Shown piece by piece: positions 1 through 12,232 of a stretch of 64,000 nt of DNA. The DNA comes from Patiria miniata (taxonomy: Eukaryota; Echinodermata; Asteroidea; Valvatida; Asterinidae). Within the stretch, counting starts at the first letter, position 1, and every line of letters begins with the position of its first letter. Made by a program: the position numbers and the translations under genes. The DNA is taken from contig NW_024037062.1 of the NCBI RefSeq assembly GCF_015706575.1, positions 802,811 through 866,810 on the forward strand, written 5' to 3'. The notes beneath the pieces were generated by a model. That model was not told the origin of the DNA and ran no database searches. It saw nothing but the letters and a program-made list of their open reading frames with translations.

Positions 1-204
1 CACGACATGCCCATAGTTTTGGATTGTTCACCCTGGAAAAAGATTCGTGTTACTTGCTACTCAGGTAGGTTTGGTTGTTGGTTCTCGTAGCGTTTAGAAG
101 ATTTTAGACCCACCTTCGCATAGTTGCGAATGATTCGTCTTAATGTGCAAGTTCCTTGATTTTTCCTGCAAGGTTTATGATGATTGATCTGCTGTCCTTT
201 TACC

Positions 205-412
205 CTGTGGAGAGTGTGGCCTAGTGGTTAGGGTTCGTGACTCATGATCAGAGGGTCAGAGGTTCGAATCCAGCAACGGGCCATGTTTTGTCCTTGGGCA
301 AGCCACTCCACTTAGGAGCATAAACGTGTACCGGCATGTAGTTGAAACCGGAGATAAAGGCCGGCCTGATGGGCCATATTGCTTCATGACAGACTTCACT
401 GACTTATACCGT
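205..412 (+). mobile_element. tRNA-derived SINE (family 1, copy 1)
   Basis: The head carries internal Pol III promoter words: an A-box-like TGGCCTAGTGG at 217-227 and a B box GGTTCGAATCC at 261-271. A non-tRNA body follows (a 'gggcaagccactccact' type segment and 'accggagataaaggccggcctgatgggcc'). The same head and body recur at 39739-40029, which shows a dispersed family. This copy is shorter than the 39.7-kb one because it lacks the middle block containing 'gcgatggactagcatccc'. It cannot fold as a full tRNA gene. Confidence 0.75.
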
Positions 413-2394
413 TTATGCTGGTGTTCTTATCGTACATGTCCACAGAACGTAGTCAATTCTACAAGAGCTAATGGCGCATGATATAACCAGGAAAAATTCC
501 ATGGATCTGCTGAGCCAAAAAAAAAAATTGCTTAGAATCTTTATATGCTTAGGACAAATAAGCCGAGAACCAGTGACAAGCGATATAATGAATGACTTTT
601 TAACTGGTTACCTGATTTCGCTTAGCAAAGTCTGTGCTTAGTAAATGTCTGTACTCACTGATATTCGCTCTGGTCTTTGCGGCCAAGCTAGCCGCTTTCA
701 CAGGTAGTATAATTATGCTTTTATTTTCAGCTTTTTTGGGGCCTATATCCTTAATTAAAGGTCAGAAAACCTTTCTACTGAGTTCACCTTTAAGTACAAT
801 AAGATGCTCTGATAATTATATATGGGCACGTAGTGCCACATATCATAGTCAGTACACATTGGGTAATTCATGCACATGTGTTTGAAATAGCCATTAGAAA
901 CGGATACGAGTAAGGGAGACACATGGGGCTTGTAGTTGCTTGCCAAATCACCATTTTGCGTAGTAATCTCATCTGGCACTCTATATATATGGGCAATGTG
1001 CGTCTCACATTAAAATGTTAGGACGCATGAGTCTGGTGAAACAATCAGACAAAATGGTGATAATGTAGCGAGTTGCTCCGAACCGCATGTCTCCCATTCT
1101 CGCATGGGTATGGTGCGGGTAGCTACGTATGCAGCTCGGGTATAAAAACTACATTGTTTTGCATGTATTTTATATTCGTATGGTTCTTTCTCAAAACTCA
1201 CATTATATACATCTTAACATTTTGACGTGAAGTGCACATTACACATGGTATGCCAGCTGAAATAACCACGCAAAGTGTTGATAACCAGCAACTTTTTTTT
1301 TACCGAGCCTCATAAGTTTCCCGTACGCGCATCGCTTCCACTATAGCGATGCACGGCGTGCATATATGGTCCAACCTGCGCAGTCTTACTACAGCAGCTG
1401 CAGCACAAATTGGTGCGTTGCCATCCCAATCGCATAGGCGATTTGGAAAACCTTAGCAAGAAAAAAATCTGAAAGAGTAGCAGATCTTCACATTGCTGGA
1501 GGTTATGTTACCGAAGCGACACATTTCTAATTCCTGGCAAAAAGTTTGGACAGTCGAACCTATGGGGTCAAATTTAACCGAAGCTACTAAACGCATAAAA
1601 CTTTAACTGATGTCTGAACTCGAAAATGTCATGAATTCTTCTTATGCAAATAATATAAGAATCGACAAATTGAAGAAAAAAATGACATAGGCTTACTAAA
1701 CAGGAAAATATAATTATTGAAACCAATTTCGTTTGAGTTGCCGATGCATGTCTCAGCGTTTCATTTTTGGGTACATGTCAACACGACCCTTGACATTGAG
1801 CTTGCTCAAGAGCGCATGCGTCAGATCTGTGACTGACATTATTGTAAGAATGCGAGTCGGTTCGCAAACGATGAACTGCCACAACAAAAGAATTATATAA
1901 CTCCTTTTTAAAATATTGCATGTACCAGCTTTTTGATATTTTCTTTCTTTCTTTTTCTCTCTCTAAAAGTTATGGTATATATTGTGTTTTACAAGGTTGT
2001 TTACGGGATGTAGCCTGAAAAAACTGATACCCAAAACATATGGTGCAATTAAAATAATACAAATGAAAAACGACACTACTATTGACTTATAGCCTTTATT
2101 TCCTTTGTTCACTATCGAAAGCACAATATAGAAGGTGGTACCTGCAACTGATATTTAGTCGTATATAAAACCATTAAAATTTAGTCTTATCGTTAAGACG
2201 CCAGCTGGACGTATCACGTATGATTTTAAACCCTTAAGCTTTAAATTAATTTTGGCCTGTCTCAATTTGGCATGATTGATAAATGACCATAGAGATTAAT
2301 CCCCCGTGATTAGTATGTCACTAACCTTGTCACACAGCGAAAAATCGCAAAATATTGAAAACAAACTTTTGATATATGAAAATTTAGTCCATAC
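413..2394. other. Intergenic, no gene seen
   Basis: AT-rich sequence with only short chance open frames (the longest is 83 codons). No splice-flanked coding block, RNA gene or intact transposon end was recognised here. Confidence 0.5.
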
Positions 2395-2690
2395 CATACC
2401 GGTGTGGTCTAGCGGTTGAGCACAGGATTCATGATCGTGAGGTTGTGGGTTCGAGCCCCGTCGTGGCCATGCGTGTTGTCCCCTTGAGTAAGGCGCTTTA
2501 CCTCAATTACCCGTCTCAACCCTGGTGTTAAATGGGTACCGGCATTATTCAATGCTGGGAAGGTAACAGACTCGCTGTGGAGGAGGTGTGGCGATCCCCC
2601 CACAGCAGCATATGAGTCTGGCCCAATCGCTAACGAAAAAGAGGGCACTCTTTTTGTAAACACAGGTTCGTCATCTTTTACCACTCAAGA
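2395..2690 (+). mobile_element. tRNA-derived SINE (family 2)
   Basis: An A-box-like TGGTCTAGCGG at 2405-2415 and a B box GGTTCGAGCCC at 2448-2458 sit 33 bp apart, a tRNA-like spacing. The body that follows includes 'gtaaggcgctttacctc' and 'aaatgggtaccggc', typical of invertebrate tRNA-SINE bodies. The minus-strand 91-codon frame that crosses it is an antisense reading of the repeat. The 3' boundary is approximate. Confidence 0.7.
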
Positions 2691-3787
2691 TAACAGTTCA
2701 ACTATAATTCAAATCAATTTGAAGTTGACACATTTAGAACCTGAAGGCTGTTTCGTCAAAATTTTCGAACCGAAATTAATATTTTTTCTGATTCTGTTTT
2801 TGTGAAATATGCGATCCAAATTGCACGTGTAAGTATGATTTAATCCTTGGGATACGTTGACAGACCTGGTAGAGTAACCCTTTCGCTGTAATCTTCATTT
2901 TCTGTGTGGAATCGCATTTTCTGTGTGGAATCGTCTGGTTTGTTTTTTTTAATACACTAATTAATATATCCACGACATGCACTTGAGAAAACAGATTTCC
3001 ATGCCTAACACATTTCATTTTAGTTTTGAGTAATACAAATAGAATTGTTAATGCATTTTTGTATGTTGCATTGGAAATTGCGTATAAAGAGAGCTCGTAT
3101 TTACAAAAAAAACCATATACGTTCTTCCTTTTTTTCATACAAGAAACTCGTCAGGCAGATTGGGCAACATAAATATTGTTAGTGGTCTTGATCTAGGTAA
3201 TTACAACGGCTGCAAACAGGTCCGACGGTGAGATTTTTTTCAGCGGGACGGGTGGGAACAACAGACTCCCAATTATCGCGTCTGCAGGCCGGGACGGGCT
3301 TAAGCGGCTAACGGTACGCGGTGCGTGCTGGGTCCGGGGATTATATCCGTCTGTATCGTCTGGCACCCTTACGTTCAACACAACCAGACCATACACACGG
3401 TCTGGTATGCCTTGCGTAACAGGGAGTGGTTTTTCAACTAGATGCAAATCAACCTTATAGCGGTAAACCGCAACGTCATCTGTTATGTTTTGACCAAGCT
3501 TTCACCGTTTGCTTTTCTCCAAAAATATCACAGGGGTTCTGTGACTGGAAGAAGAAACTTGAAGACGGTGTCGATCGTTGGGAGATTCGCGAACGAATGG
3601 TGTCTTCATGCGCAAGACAGACAGGTAAGGATTTTGAAAAAGTTGATGGTGGTTTAGTTTGAAGTGACTTTTCTTTGGCCTGCTGTGGCAGAAAAAAATA
3701 ACAACTTTTAAAATCTGTAACGGTCATGGGACAAGCAATTCAACCAGTAAAGCGTACACTAATGAAGATATTTGACAAATGACGATG

Positions 3788-3901
3788 TTAAAAACAGAAC
3801 TGTTCAGTCGATGATTTGATAAGTCTTGCTTTGTGACCAAAAGCCAATAAGACGTAGGCCCTAGAGGAAAGAAGTTTAAAAAAAACAGCCATGGCCGCCA
3901 T
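3788..3901 (-). CDS. Candidate 37-residue microprotein or first exon
   Basis: A minus-strand ATG at 3901 sits in the context AAGATGGCGGCC and opens a 37-codon frame that ends in TAA. The peptide begins MAAMAVFFKLLSSRAYVLL, has Arg and Lys but no acidic residue until position 33, and resembles a mitochondrial presequence. The start context matches 11 of 12 positions of the TISU element (SAASATGGCGGC), and CRE and E2F words lie directly upstream. No strong splice donor lies inside the frame and no homologue is recognised, so this may be a chance frame behind a real or false promoter. Confidence 0.2.
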   Translation of the reverse strand: MAAMAVFFKLLSSRAYVLLAFGHKARLIKSSTEQFCF

Positions 3902-3960
3902 CTTAGGTGTTTACGTCACCAAACCACAACCCCAAGGACGTTTCGCGCTTTCTGTCTTTC
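3899..3960 (-). promoter_or_regulatory. Candidate TATA-less promoter (E2F, CRE, TISU/YY1-like)
   Basis: Within about 50 bp lie TTTCGCGC at 3941-3948 (E2F consensus), TTACGTCA at 3911-3918 (CRE on the minus strand) and GCCGCCATCTT at 3894-3904 (YY1/TISU on the minus strand). Their order is that of a short-5'UTR housekeeping promoter firing leftward. The word AAGATGGCG also occurs on the minus strand near 51.45 and 54.43 kb, so one match alone would be weak; it is the clustering that matters. Confidence 0.35.
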
Positions 3961-6900
3961 TTCCCCTTTCAGGTAATAAACCCGAAAGTAATTTTCAGAG
4001 AGGAAATAATTGACAAACCTTGACGTGTAGATTACGAAAGGTTTTCACTTTTTTGACTAAGTGTGATAAATGATTGAAATTGGCGCCTGGATTCAGACGC
4101 AAATAACGCGACTCCGAGGCCAGTCACCGTGCAGCGTCGCACCTCATGCCGAAAATTGCCCCGTGTTGCCCGCCTCCGTACACGCTTCAAGATCCCCTTT
4201 GATTGGGCTGATTTCTTGCGGCCCCAGCCGCGGTAAATGACCCTTGTCCAACTGAAGAAAAGAACTTTTGCAGTTTTGGGAAAGTAATAAGGTATATTGA
4301 AACTTTTGATTACCTTTGACATGTGTGAATGACGGATATTATTAATGGTCAACTTCTCCGGGATCGGTTGCTGACAGAGTTGTCATTTATAAATTACCTC
4401 ACTAAAAATGTTAATTACATGGAAATCGGTGTAACACCAGATGCCGTTCCAATTCAAGTTTGTTTTCAATTACCAAGGATTTGAAAGGTTATTTTTTTTA
4501 GGAATATAATTCAAAAGTTGACCAGGGAGCGAGTGTGTGCTTTAGATTGCTCTTAATTTGAGAATGATGCACGCGTGCGTCAGAAATTTAAGTTTAATTA
4601 AAAAGTAATCTTAGCGGAGAGTCATATCTAGTAAAATTGAATTTTGTCTTTTATGGGATGTAGGCTTATCAAGACGGTCATTTAGATATTTCAACCAAAT
4701 CGTGGGTACCTGTGGGGAGCCTTATTACTGCAAAAACCTTGGTGTACATGTAATGTAATTTTGTGTGCAATCCTTGAAAATGCACCTTGTCCCATTCAAC
4801 CTTATTTTCAATTTTCTTTTTGCCGTTTCTAAGGGCATTTTGGTGCCTTTTTGGTTTTTTTATGCTAATGCAAATTTGTATATTCATGAGCAAAAGTGTG
4901 ATGTCATTTCAGGCAGATGTTACAGCTATTTTGGCAGATACATTTTCCAGAATATTGGATAATTTGTTGTAGCCTATATTTTCTTTTCTTTGGTGATTCG
5001 TTGTTGTTTCAGTACTTGGCAGTAGGCCAAGGAGCAAAGTTTTCTGACAAATGTTGTCAATGAGCAAATTTTAGGTTCAAAATTTGACCAGAAAACCCCT
5101 CAATTGAACAGTGTCTTCCTGATAAGACTTCACAGCAACAAAATCTTGGAAAATATTATATGTTTTAAGAAGTGCACTTTTCAATATGATTAACTAAAAA
5201 GGGATGTGACGTTGTTTTCATACATTTTAAGAGGAGTAGAAAGTTGCACAAAATATGTTCCCAAGTAAAATTCATGTCATGGCCCCTCAATGTTTTACAC
5301 TGATGGTCCTATATGGATACCATCGATGTTAATTAATCTAACGCTACTCCGTGTAGCAGTGTATACCCGGACTCCGACAAATGGTTTTCTGGTCAAGTTG
5401 ATGTCGAGAATTGAAATAGTATCGCTCGTTCCAATCATCATGTAAATATCAACGTTTAACAATTGACAGCATAAAGTCAAACCTCTTAGCCTGATTTGAC
5501 CTTCATTTTGCAGCTCAGCCGAGCAAGAATACTGTAGCATTTGGAGCAATTTCACTTGACATACAGGATAAAATGCTTGCGTTGAAATTAATGGGGTCTG
5601 GTCGGTTTCTTTTATATTGGTTTCATTCGTGTAATTGGATTCATTGAAAATGTATATCCCCGAAACAAGAATACATTACCCCTGATACATTTTACTAAAT
5701 AAAAAAAATGAAGTTGAATCCTCCATTTCTTTTTATTTGTCTTACATCTTTGACCCTAAGGACTTACAAGTTTTGGACACTCGATATGGGTACGCGTGCT
5801 TCCATATTCCCGAAGCTATGCCGTCTTTTACAAGAGGATAGGTAAAAAAGAAGGGGAAATGCTTTAATGCCGAGTAAATGAAGTCAAAATCCCGCGATCG
5901 TGTGGCCAGAAAAACAAGAAACGTCGTTAATTACAAAAGGGGATCTACGGAGTTAAGCATGACTCCGGGCGATGGGGGGTAGAAGCTTAATCCAGGCAAA
6001 ACACGGGCCGTAACTGCGGCAATATTCCCCCGTTGTACCTAGGGACAGCGCGCGGTCTCGCCATACATCACCGCGTGCATGTGGACGCTACAACGACCGA
6101 GTCTTTTTTTGTCTTCAGGCATGCAAAATTGACTCGAGCTCAGTAATCCCCCTTCAATTCAGTCGAGAGAGAGAGGAACTCGGCAACCTGAGGCCTGTAA
6201 CTAGCCCAGGCTAATAAGGTTCACATCATCTTACACTCATATATCAAATTCATGTCCATGCCCTGATGTATACGGCAATATGTCCTCGTGGTGTTTTATT
6301 AGCTCACTGCGCTCGTGCCACGAGGGGGGATACGACACGCGGTCGTGACGACCAGCACCGCGGCTTCCATCGTTCAACTCCCCGTGAAAATGGCCAATTT
6401 CTCGGCCATTTGCACCGGTAATCTCCGATGGGGTGTTTTGGCACGCGAGGTTCCGGCAAAAGTCGTGAGACCTGAAGTGCCTTATCAAAACTGAGCAAAT
6501 TTGATCAGATAATTGAGAACTGCTCGCACACAAAATTAATAATTTGTGAACTCCTACGGGTACAGGATGTTGTCTGGTAATTGCGTAAAGTGGGTTTGAC
6601 AGAACATTATGTAAACAAAAGTGAAAATAAGGGAAAACATCTTACCTGGAGCTGTTTGTATCGTAAGACACATCTTTCAAATAGCAGGATTATAAAAAAA
6701 AAATCCACCTGCTTTAGTAAATCGATGTCTTAACGGCATAGTCACAATAATGAGCAAAATCCCAATTCTGGCTAAAAAAACTGAAATAACCTGCACTGGG
6801 TCTGACCTTGTACTTGAACAGCAACTATAGGCCTTTATCATGCTGCTACCATTTCAGTCATGGTCCCTGTATCCAATAACAGTACGATATTGGCTTTTGT

Positions 6901-7389
6901 GCAAAAAGGAACCAGACTATTTTGCCTTCCAGCCTCACTTTGGTTACGTTGATTTGAATGGGAAAAATTCAAGATGGCCGCAACATGATAATGGTCTATA
7001 TAGACCATAATAAACCGAGTTCATTAATGTTTTCAATTTGAAATAGCGCTCATTTTTATTGAAACACAAACAGTGAAATGCAAAACATGGACATAAAAAA
7101 AAGAAGTTGTAAGAAAACGGATGTCAATTGTCCTTAAAGTCATAATGGTAAACGGTCGATGTTACTAACAAAGGATAATCAAACAAACCTGCAGCAACAT
7201 TACATTATCATTATGTATAGGCCTGCACGAATGATCACAGACTATGTCTTCAAGCAAAGTGAACTTTAACCCTTGAACTTTGACAGATGTGTGACGTCAT
7301 TTTTGTCATTCATGATCGAACCCTAGTGTTCAGGATAAGGTAAAAAATATATTTTGATATCGACAATGATGAAAGGCTCCATGCCTAAT

Positions 7390-7702
7390 CAAGGGCGGAT
7401 CCAGAACACAATTCTGGGGGGGCCAAAAAAATATTTGGTCCACCCAAAAAGTGGGTCTAAAAAATTACGGCGTGGGGTTCGGGGCCCGCTAGGGCCCCGA
7501 AAATTTTTTGGATTCTAGATGCTCTGTGGTGCGATCTGAGGCAATTTCTGACCACTTCAACCAATTTTTTTGAGGAAAAGATGGTGGTGTACTCATTGCC
7601 TGCCTTTATTGCGATGTTACATTAAAAAAAAAAAAATTGGTTTCGTTTTGGGGGGGGGCCATGGCCCCCTTTGGCCCCCCCCCCCCCCTGGATCCGCCCT
7701 TG
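7390..7702. mobile_element. hAT-like MITE with 8-bp target duplication
   Basis: The 15-bp terminal inverted repeats are CAAGGGCGGATCCAG on the left and its exact reverse complement on the right. They are flanked by identical 8-bp direct repeats, tgcctaat, at 7382-7389 and 7703-7710. The 313-bp interior has no transposase and contains poly-G and poly-C runs next to the right end. An 8-bp duplication with short TIRs fits the hAT superfamily. The exact duplication and perfect TIRs suggest a fairly recent insertion. Confidence 0.85.
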
Positions 7703-7710
7703 TGCCTAAT

Positions 7711-9976
7711 AGCCTTTCACCTTTCAAGGTCGGCATTCGTGGTGCAGGAAGAGATTTCTTTTTCATTTTCCTATCATCTTCATCGCTGCATTACACTTGT
7801 TTTCAGATGGAAATATAGGTTCCTATAGTTTCTGAACAAAGAAAAAAGTCTGTAGATTTCGAGCAAATCTAGCGTTGTATAAACACGCAGTGTTCCAATT
7901 ATTGGAGAAGACACATTGCCTTAGTTTTAATTAGTGAAAATTCTCAGATTTTGAGCAGAAACAAACTCTGCAGGTTCTTGTTTACTTTTGGCTGTTTTCG
8001 GCATCATTATACAGGAGTCAGCTGTATTCCCGAAGATCTAACGGCTGGGGTTTTATCTTTTTTTTTGCAAGTCCTGCATGCTACACAGTAATTGGAGTAC
8101 AATCGCAGTTAAAATCTGACACCTGTAAGCTTATGAGGAAAAGATCCCTAAAACCCTTGGATTAGTCCCATGCTATCACATCTCCCTGGCTCGATCCGTC
8201 CGAATTCTGTATTCGATTACAAATTCGAGTGTCCGATGTCCGGCCTAGCCGAGCGGTATACTTCTCCGTTGACTGTCCCTCTTTGCTTCATGCTCTTCCC
8301 GGCCCCTATTCCCTGTCCGGATCCTGTGGTGTCTCTCTCATTCAAGCCGTAATTACCTGCTATAAATTTACACGGCCAGCCGGGCCCGGCTGCGCAAAAT
8401 TCGTGACCCTGCTTAAAACAAAATACATCACCTAAAAAAAGGTCTATATCAACCGCATTCCCCTCTAAAAACCTGGTAGATGCTGCCAAGTTGCTTGATT
8501 TGGCGCGCATTAGTCGAGCAGACGGGTTTTGTAGCCTGTGGCCATTGTCGTGTATTACAAATTTTAAAGAGGGTTTCGAATGTTTATGCTCTACACATCC
8601 CCGGGCGTTGGTGTAATATCATCGTTGGGCTGCACGCGCGTATACAGCCCGGCCAAGTGCAAGGCTCTTGTTCGCATTAATGTATATTGGTTTAAGGTTA
8701 TTATCCGTGCCAGCGAACCACACTGGCTATAGAGCTACTCGTCAGCCCAAAAGTGGTGCCGTGTCTTTCTCTTGTCGGGAAAATAGCCAATTCTCGCTCA
8801 GTATGTACACAGATGCATCCGAAGGCAGATTAGCTTTTTAGTTCCGTTCCATGGCCAACTCCCAAATTGACTTGGAAATGAGGCTATATAAATTTACATC
8901 TAGATTAGTGGTGAGATTATAACTATTTCACGTGCGTTGTTTTGTGCTTGACAATGACGTCATTTCGAGGGTTTTTTTTTTCATTGCAAAGTTACACTTT
9001 AGCGGTTACTCCATTAAGAAATTGAGTTTCAATTCAAAACTAGATGTAGGGCCTATGTTTATGGACAAACATATGGCTGTTTCGGCAATGTGTTATTGTA
9101 TTTTTGTATCATGTTATAGACTGATAGGACGCACATGTGCAGTAGAAAAATGCAGAGTGATCGGGACCAATATAGTTCTGTAGATATAGGCCTTAGAAAA
9201 CTGCACCTTTAATGTGACGTCACATGTCATGTGATGCCGTCAACTTCACGTCACTTCAATTTCCATCTATAACTCAAAATGACAGCAAACCGAAGAAAAA
9301 TCACTCGTGAAGGTTTCCCCATCTTGGCCTTGCTGATATCCATAAACTCTCACAATCTCACAACCACTTAGAGAAAGACCCTGACATTAAATTAGTAAAG
9401 GTTTTCCCGGCTATTTAAATACGGTGATCATTCGAATTCACCGTTTTTAATATTCAAATTCGTCCATCAACATCGATTTAGTGCACTTCCAATGTTTAAT
9501 ATCGTCTTTTGTCAGACAGTTCAATTCGAGCAAATTCAAACCTTGAGCACACGTTTTCGTCCCGGAGTATTCGATTTCGTTTCGTCTGCGCCAAACCTTG
9601 TTATTCAGCAATCAAATCCGTCTAATTGATTTGATATAAGACGAATTTGATCTCTGAATGCTGCCATTCGGCTACATCTTAGACGAATTTGATCTGTAAT
9701 GACGAATATTCTCGACCCGGTAACTAAAGAGGGTGACCAAACTGTGAAGTTGAATGGTTAATGACTAAATTGGTTTTCTTAAAAGCGTGTGCAATTTTTC
9801 GTGAACGAAATTGAATGATAGAGTTGGTGAATTTGAATGAAAAATCTTTAATATAGCTGGGAAAATCATTTGGTATATTTTTTTGGAAACTGGTAGAGCA
9901 GATGGGCATTCTTAGTGCGATGTAACCTATGCAATCATGAAAAAACAGAAAAGGACGAGAAAATATAAATCATGAG
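7711..9976. other. Intergenic, no gene seen
   Basis: Contains moderately GC-rich patches at about 8170-8400 and 8590-8660. At 9430-9850 is a stretch with repeated 'gacgaatttgatct' words in direct and inverted orientation, probably an old degenerate repeat. Open frames are at most 97 codons and match nothing recognised. Confidence 0.4.
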
Positions 9977-9980
9977 TTAA

Positions 9981-10504
9981 AGGGAATATACAACATTTGC
10001 AAACATCGAAAAATAAAATTACCAAGATTTTATGAAATACCTTTACTAGGATGTTGGTAAATGACAGTCTAAAGCATCCTGTAAAATTATGACACTTGGT
10101 GTGAAGTCATTTTCAAGAAAATTGTATTTTTGTATAAATTTCCAACAGTGGTCGGCCGACCACCGTTGGAAACACCTAACTATTTTTCAACTACTGCTCT
10201 AACTTCACCATTTTTTTCAGTCCAAATTTTGTTTGCTATTGGATACATGTTCATGAACGGGTGCAGGCCAGCTAGACTGGTTCCCATACCTTACAAATTT
10301 CCGGCATCTATAAATTGATCCATTTTATCTTTAGTGGAGTCAGGGAACCAGACTACTTTACCATTTGTGTTTTTCTTGGTTTTCCAGCATTTTCGAACAC
10401 AGAACTTCAAACATATCAGTGGAACAATATTTGATCTATCATAGTAACCCCTCAAATAGTTCATTTCTGAGAATTACAGCAAAAACCAATGATGTACATT
10501 CCCT
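9981..10504 (+). mobile_element. TTAA-flanked non-autonomous element (copy 1)
   Basis: Bounded by TTAA at 9977-9980 and 10505-10508, with termini AGGGAATATACAAC and its inverted partner (GATGTACATTCCCT). An inverted second copy lies at 34869-35382. The interior has a hairpin at about 10138-10173 with core GTGGTCGGCCGACCAC, plus a second pair of inverted words (ctggttccc and gggaaccag) around 10278 and 10347. No open frame of transposase type is present. The TTAA target suggests piggyBac-like mobilisation, but the family assignment is inference. Confidence 0.75.
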
Positions 10505-10508
10505 TTAA

Positions 10509-11808
10509 TAAATGTACCATTCTACAAGTAAGGATACATTTTATTTGATATCAAATTATTACAAAATTATATCGTTTTGTATATTTTTCCCCGAAATTGT
10601 AGGGCAGACGGGTACTCTTAGTGTGATTACACTGTGCCATCATATAAAAAAACAAGGGAAAACCACAAGAAAATGTATTCTTAGTTAAAATCACCAATAT
10701 ACAAGCAAAAGTAAATTTCTCACCATATTATTTTTTTCTGAATCGATGAGATCTGATATTATTTTGATCTGACGATCAATTTTTTTTGTTATATGGCCAT
10801 TTCCAAAGTTTTCGATTAAATGTGTTTGAGATTTTTTTCAGAGGTTTTTTGTAATATTTCCATTAGGCCTACCAAGACAACATCTTTTTAAGAGAATCAA
10901 CTGCAAACTTCACTCAATAAAAAAGGAAACCCCACAAGAAGTAAAAACATGCTCCATTTTAATCTGACGAACCTGTGCTCACGATGTACATAGGAGGAGG
11001 TGACATGCCATCATGTCATTATATCATCAGAGAAAATAATCATCAAATTTCACCAAATTCCCTCAAAATCTTCAGTATAAACCTCGCTTGACCTATCGAC
11101 GTAATAACACAACATCTTCGAACTCTCTAAAAGCCCTTGATAATTAAAAAGTCAAAACACAGCTTGGCGGTTGATCCCTCCACATTTTAAAAGATTATCC
11201 CCGAGTAACCGTTTTGCTGCACCAGATCATGTTTATTCTTATAGGAAATGCATAAATGTAATATTTTACTAATCTAATGTTTTATTCCTCGTATACAGTA
11301 TAGCATTAGAACAAAGTCTTGTAATGGCATCAATTTTTGTACCATATTCCTTCTAAGTTTGGATAATAGTTGGCATTATAAAAAAAATGTTATTAAACAC
11401 TTTATTTTGCTAAAGTTCCCCGTCCTTTACTTATAAAAAAACTGCATCAAAGCACTTTTTCCATGTCGAGCACCGATCGCTGCAGGAGTTCATTATATCC
11501 AGAGTGCTGCATTTGAGTAGCGATTATGGGATTTGAGTTCTATGAATAATGATTAACTGGCCCGGACGACACTGGGAGGCTTGTACCGCCGATGCGGTCA
11601 AACATCTGCATACGCTTGGCAGAATACGAGCTACAAGAAGGACCACTTGGGGTCGATGACAGGGGGCGGAGTACAAACAGTTAAAAAAGGGGGTACAGCA
11701 TCATAGTAACCTTTGGGCATGGTCACATGATCGTGAAGAGGTCATAGGGTAACGCCTGCTTTCGAATCCTACTCTGTACACACAGAATCAAAAATTTGTA
11801 TTTCCTTT
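10509..11808. other. Intergenic, no gene seen
   Basis: AT-rich with no recognisable feature. A B-box-like 'ctttcgaatcct' at about 11758 has no A box upstream and is not called. Confidence 0.4.
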
Positions 11809-11812
11809 TTAA

Positions 11813-12228
11813 AGGGACATTACGGCCTGGAATGCGCCCAATTGGGCATTTTAAACGAAATGATATGAAATAGTAAAAGCATCTAATAAGTAGAATATAC
11901 ACGTCCACACAACCCTCCTTTAAAAAATTGGCGTGTTTTTTTGTTATTCTTGCGAGAAAATCGAGCCGTTGAGTGCTAGTCGTGATCCAGCCGCACTGTG
12001 TGTTGAAATCTGCGGACTTTAGATAAACAACAATGTATTGGTGCTGTGTGTATTATGTACCACGCACACGTGCATTGAATAGACACGACTTGAAATACGT
12101 ATGGGTATGCAACAAAATGTCCGTCATGTCCGGTGTAAACTACCGTGTTTTTAAACTAGACCTTTGAAATAGCATAAGTGAACAATCCAAACCATCAACT
12201 TTCGGGTATTTTAGGCAGCAATGCCCCT
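11813..12228. mobile_element. TTAA-flanked MITE (second family)
   Basis: The left end is AGGGACATTACGGCCTGG. The right end reads GGCAGCAATGCCCCT, an imperfect inverted copy. TTAA lies immediately outside both ends (11809-11812 and 12229-12232). There is no coding capacity. The AGGG termini and TTAA flanks resemble the 9981/34869 family, though the interiors differ. Confidence 0.6.
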
Positions 12229-12232
12229 TTAA

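Larger units (their letters stand above)
2691..7381. other. Intergenic with GC-rich islands
   Basis: Mostly AT-rich. GC-rich single-copy patches lie at about 3190-3430, 4090-4230, 5940-6060 and 6240-6510 and could be regulatory, but no family motif identifies them. A stretch at 3536-3627 begins after 'cacag' and ends in 'acag' followed by gtaagg, so it has the outline of an internal exon. Its 30-codon translation is not recognisable, and it is not called as a gene. An 18-bp perfect palindrome, ATGGTCTATATAGACCAT, lies at 6991-7008. Confidence 0.4.

Noticed and set aside
5935-6050. 5S rRNA-like stretch ('ggagttaagcatgactccgggcgatgg')
   Set aside because: Only a short local resemblance; the rest of a 5S gene is missing.
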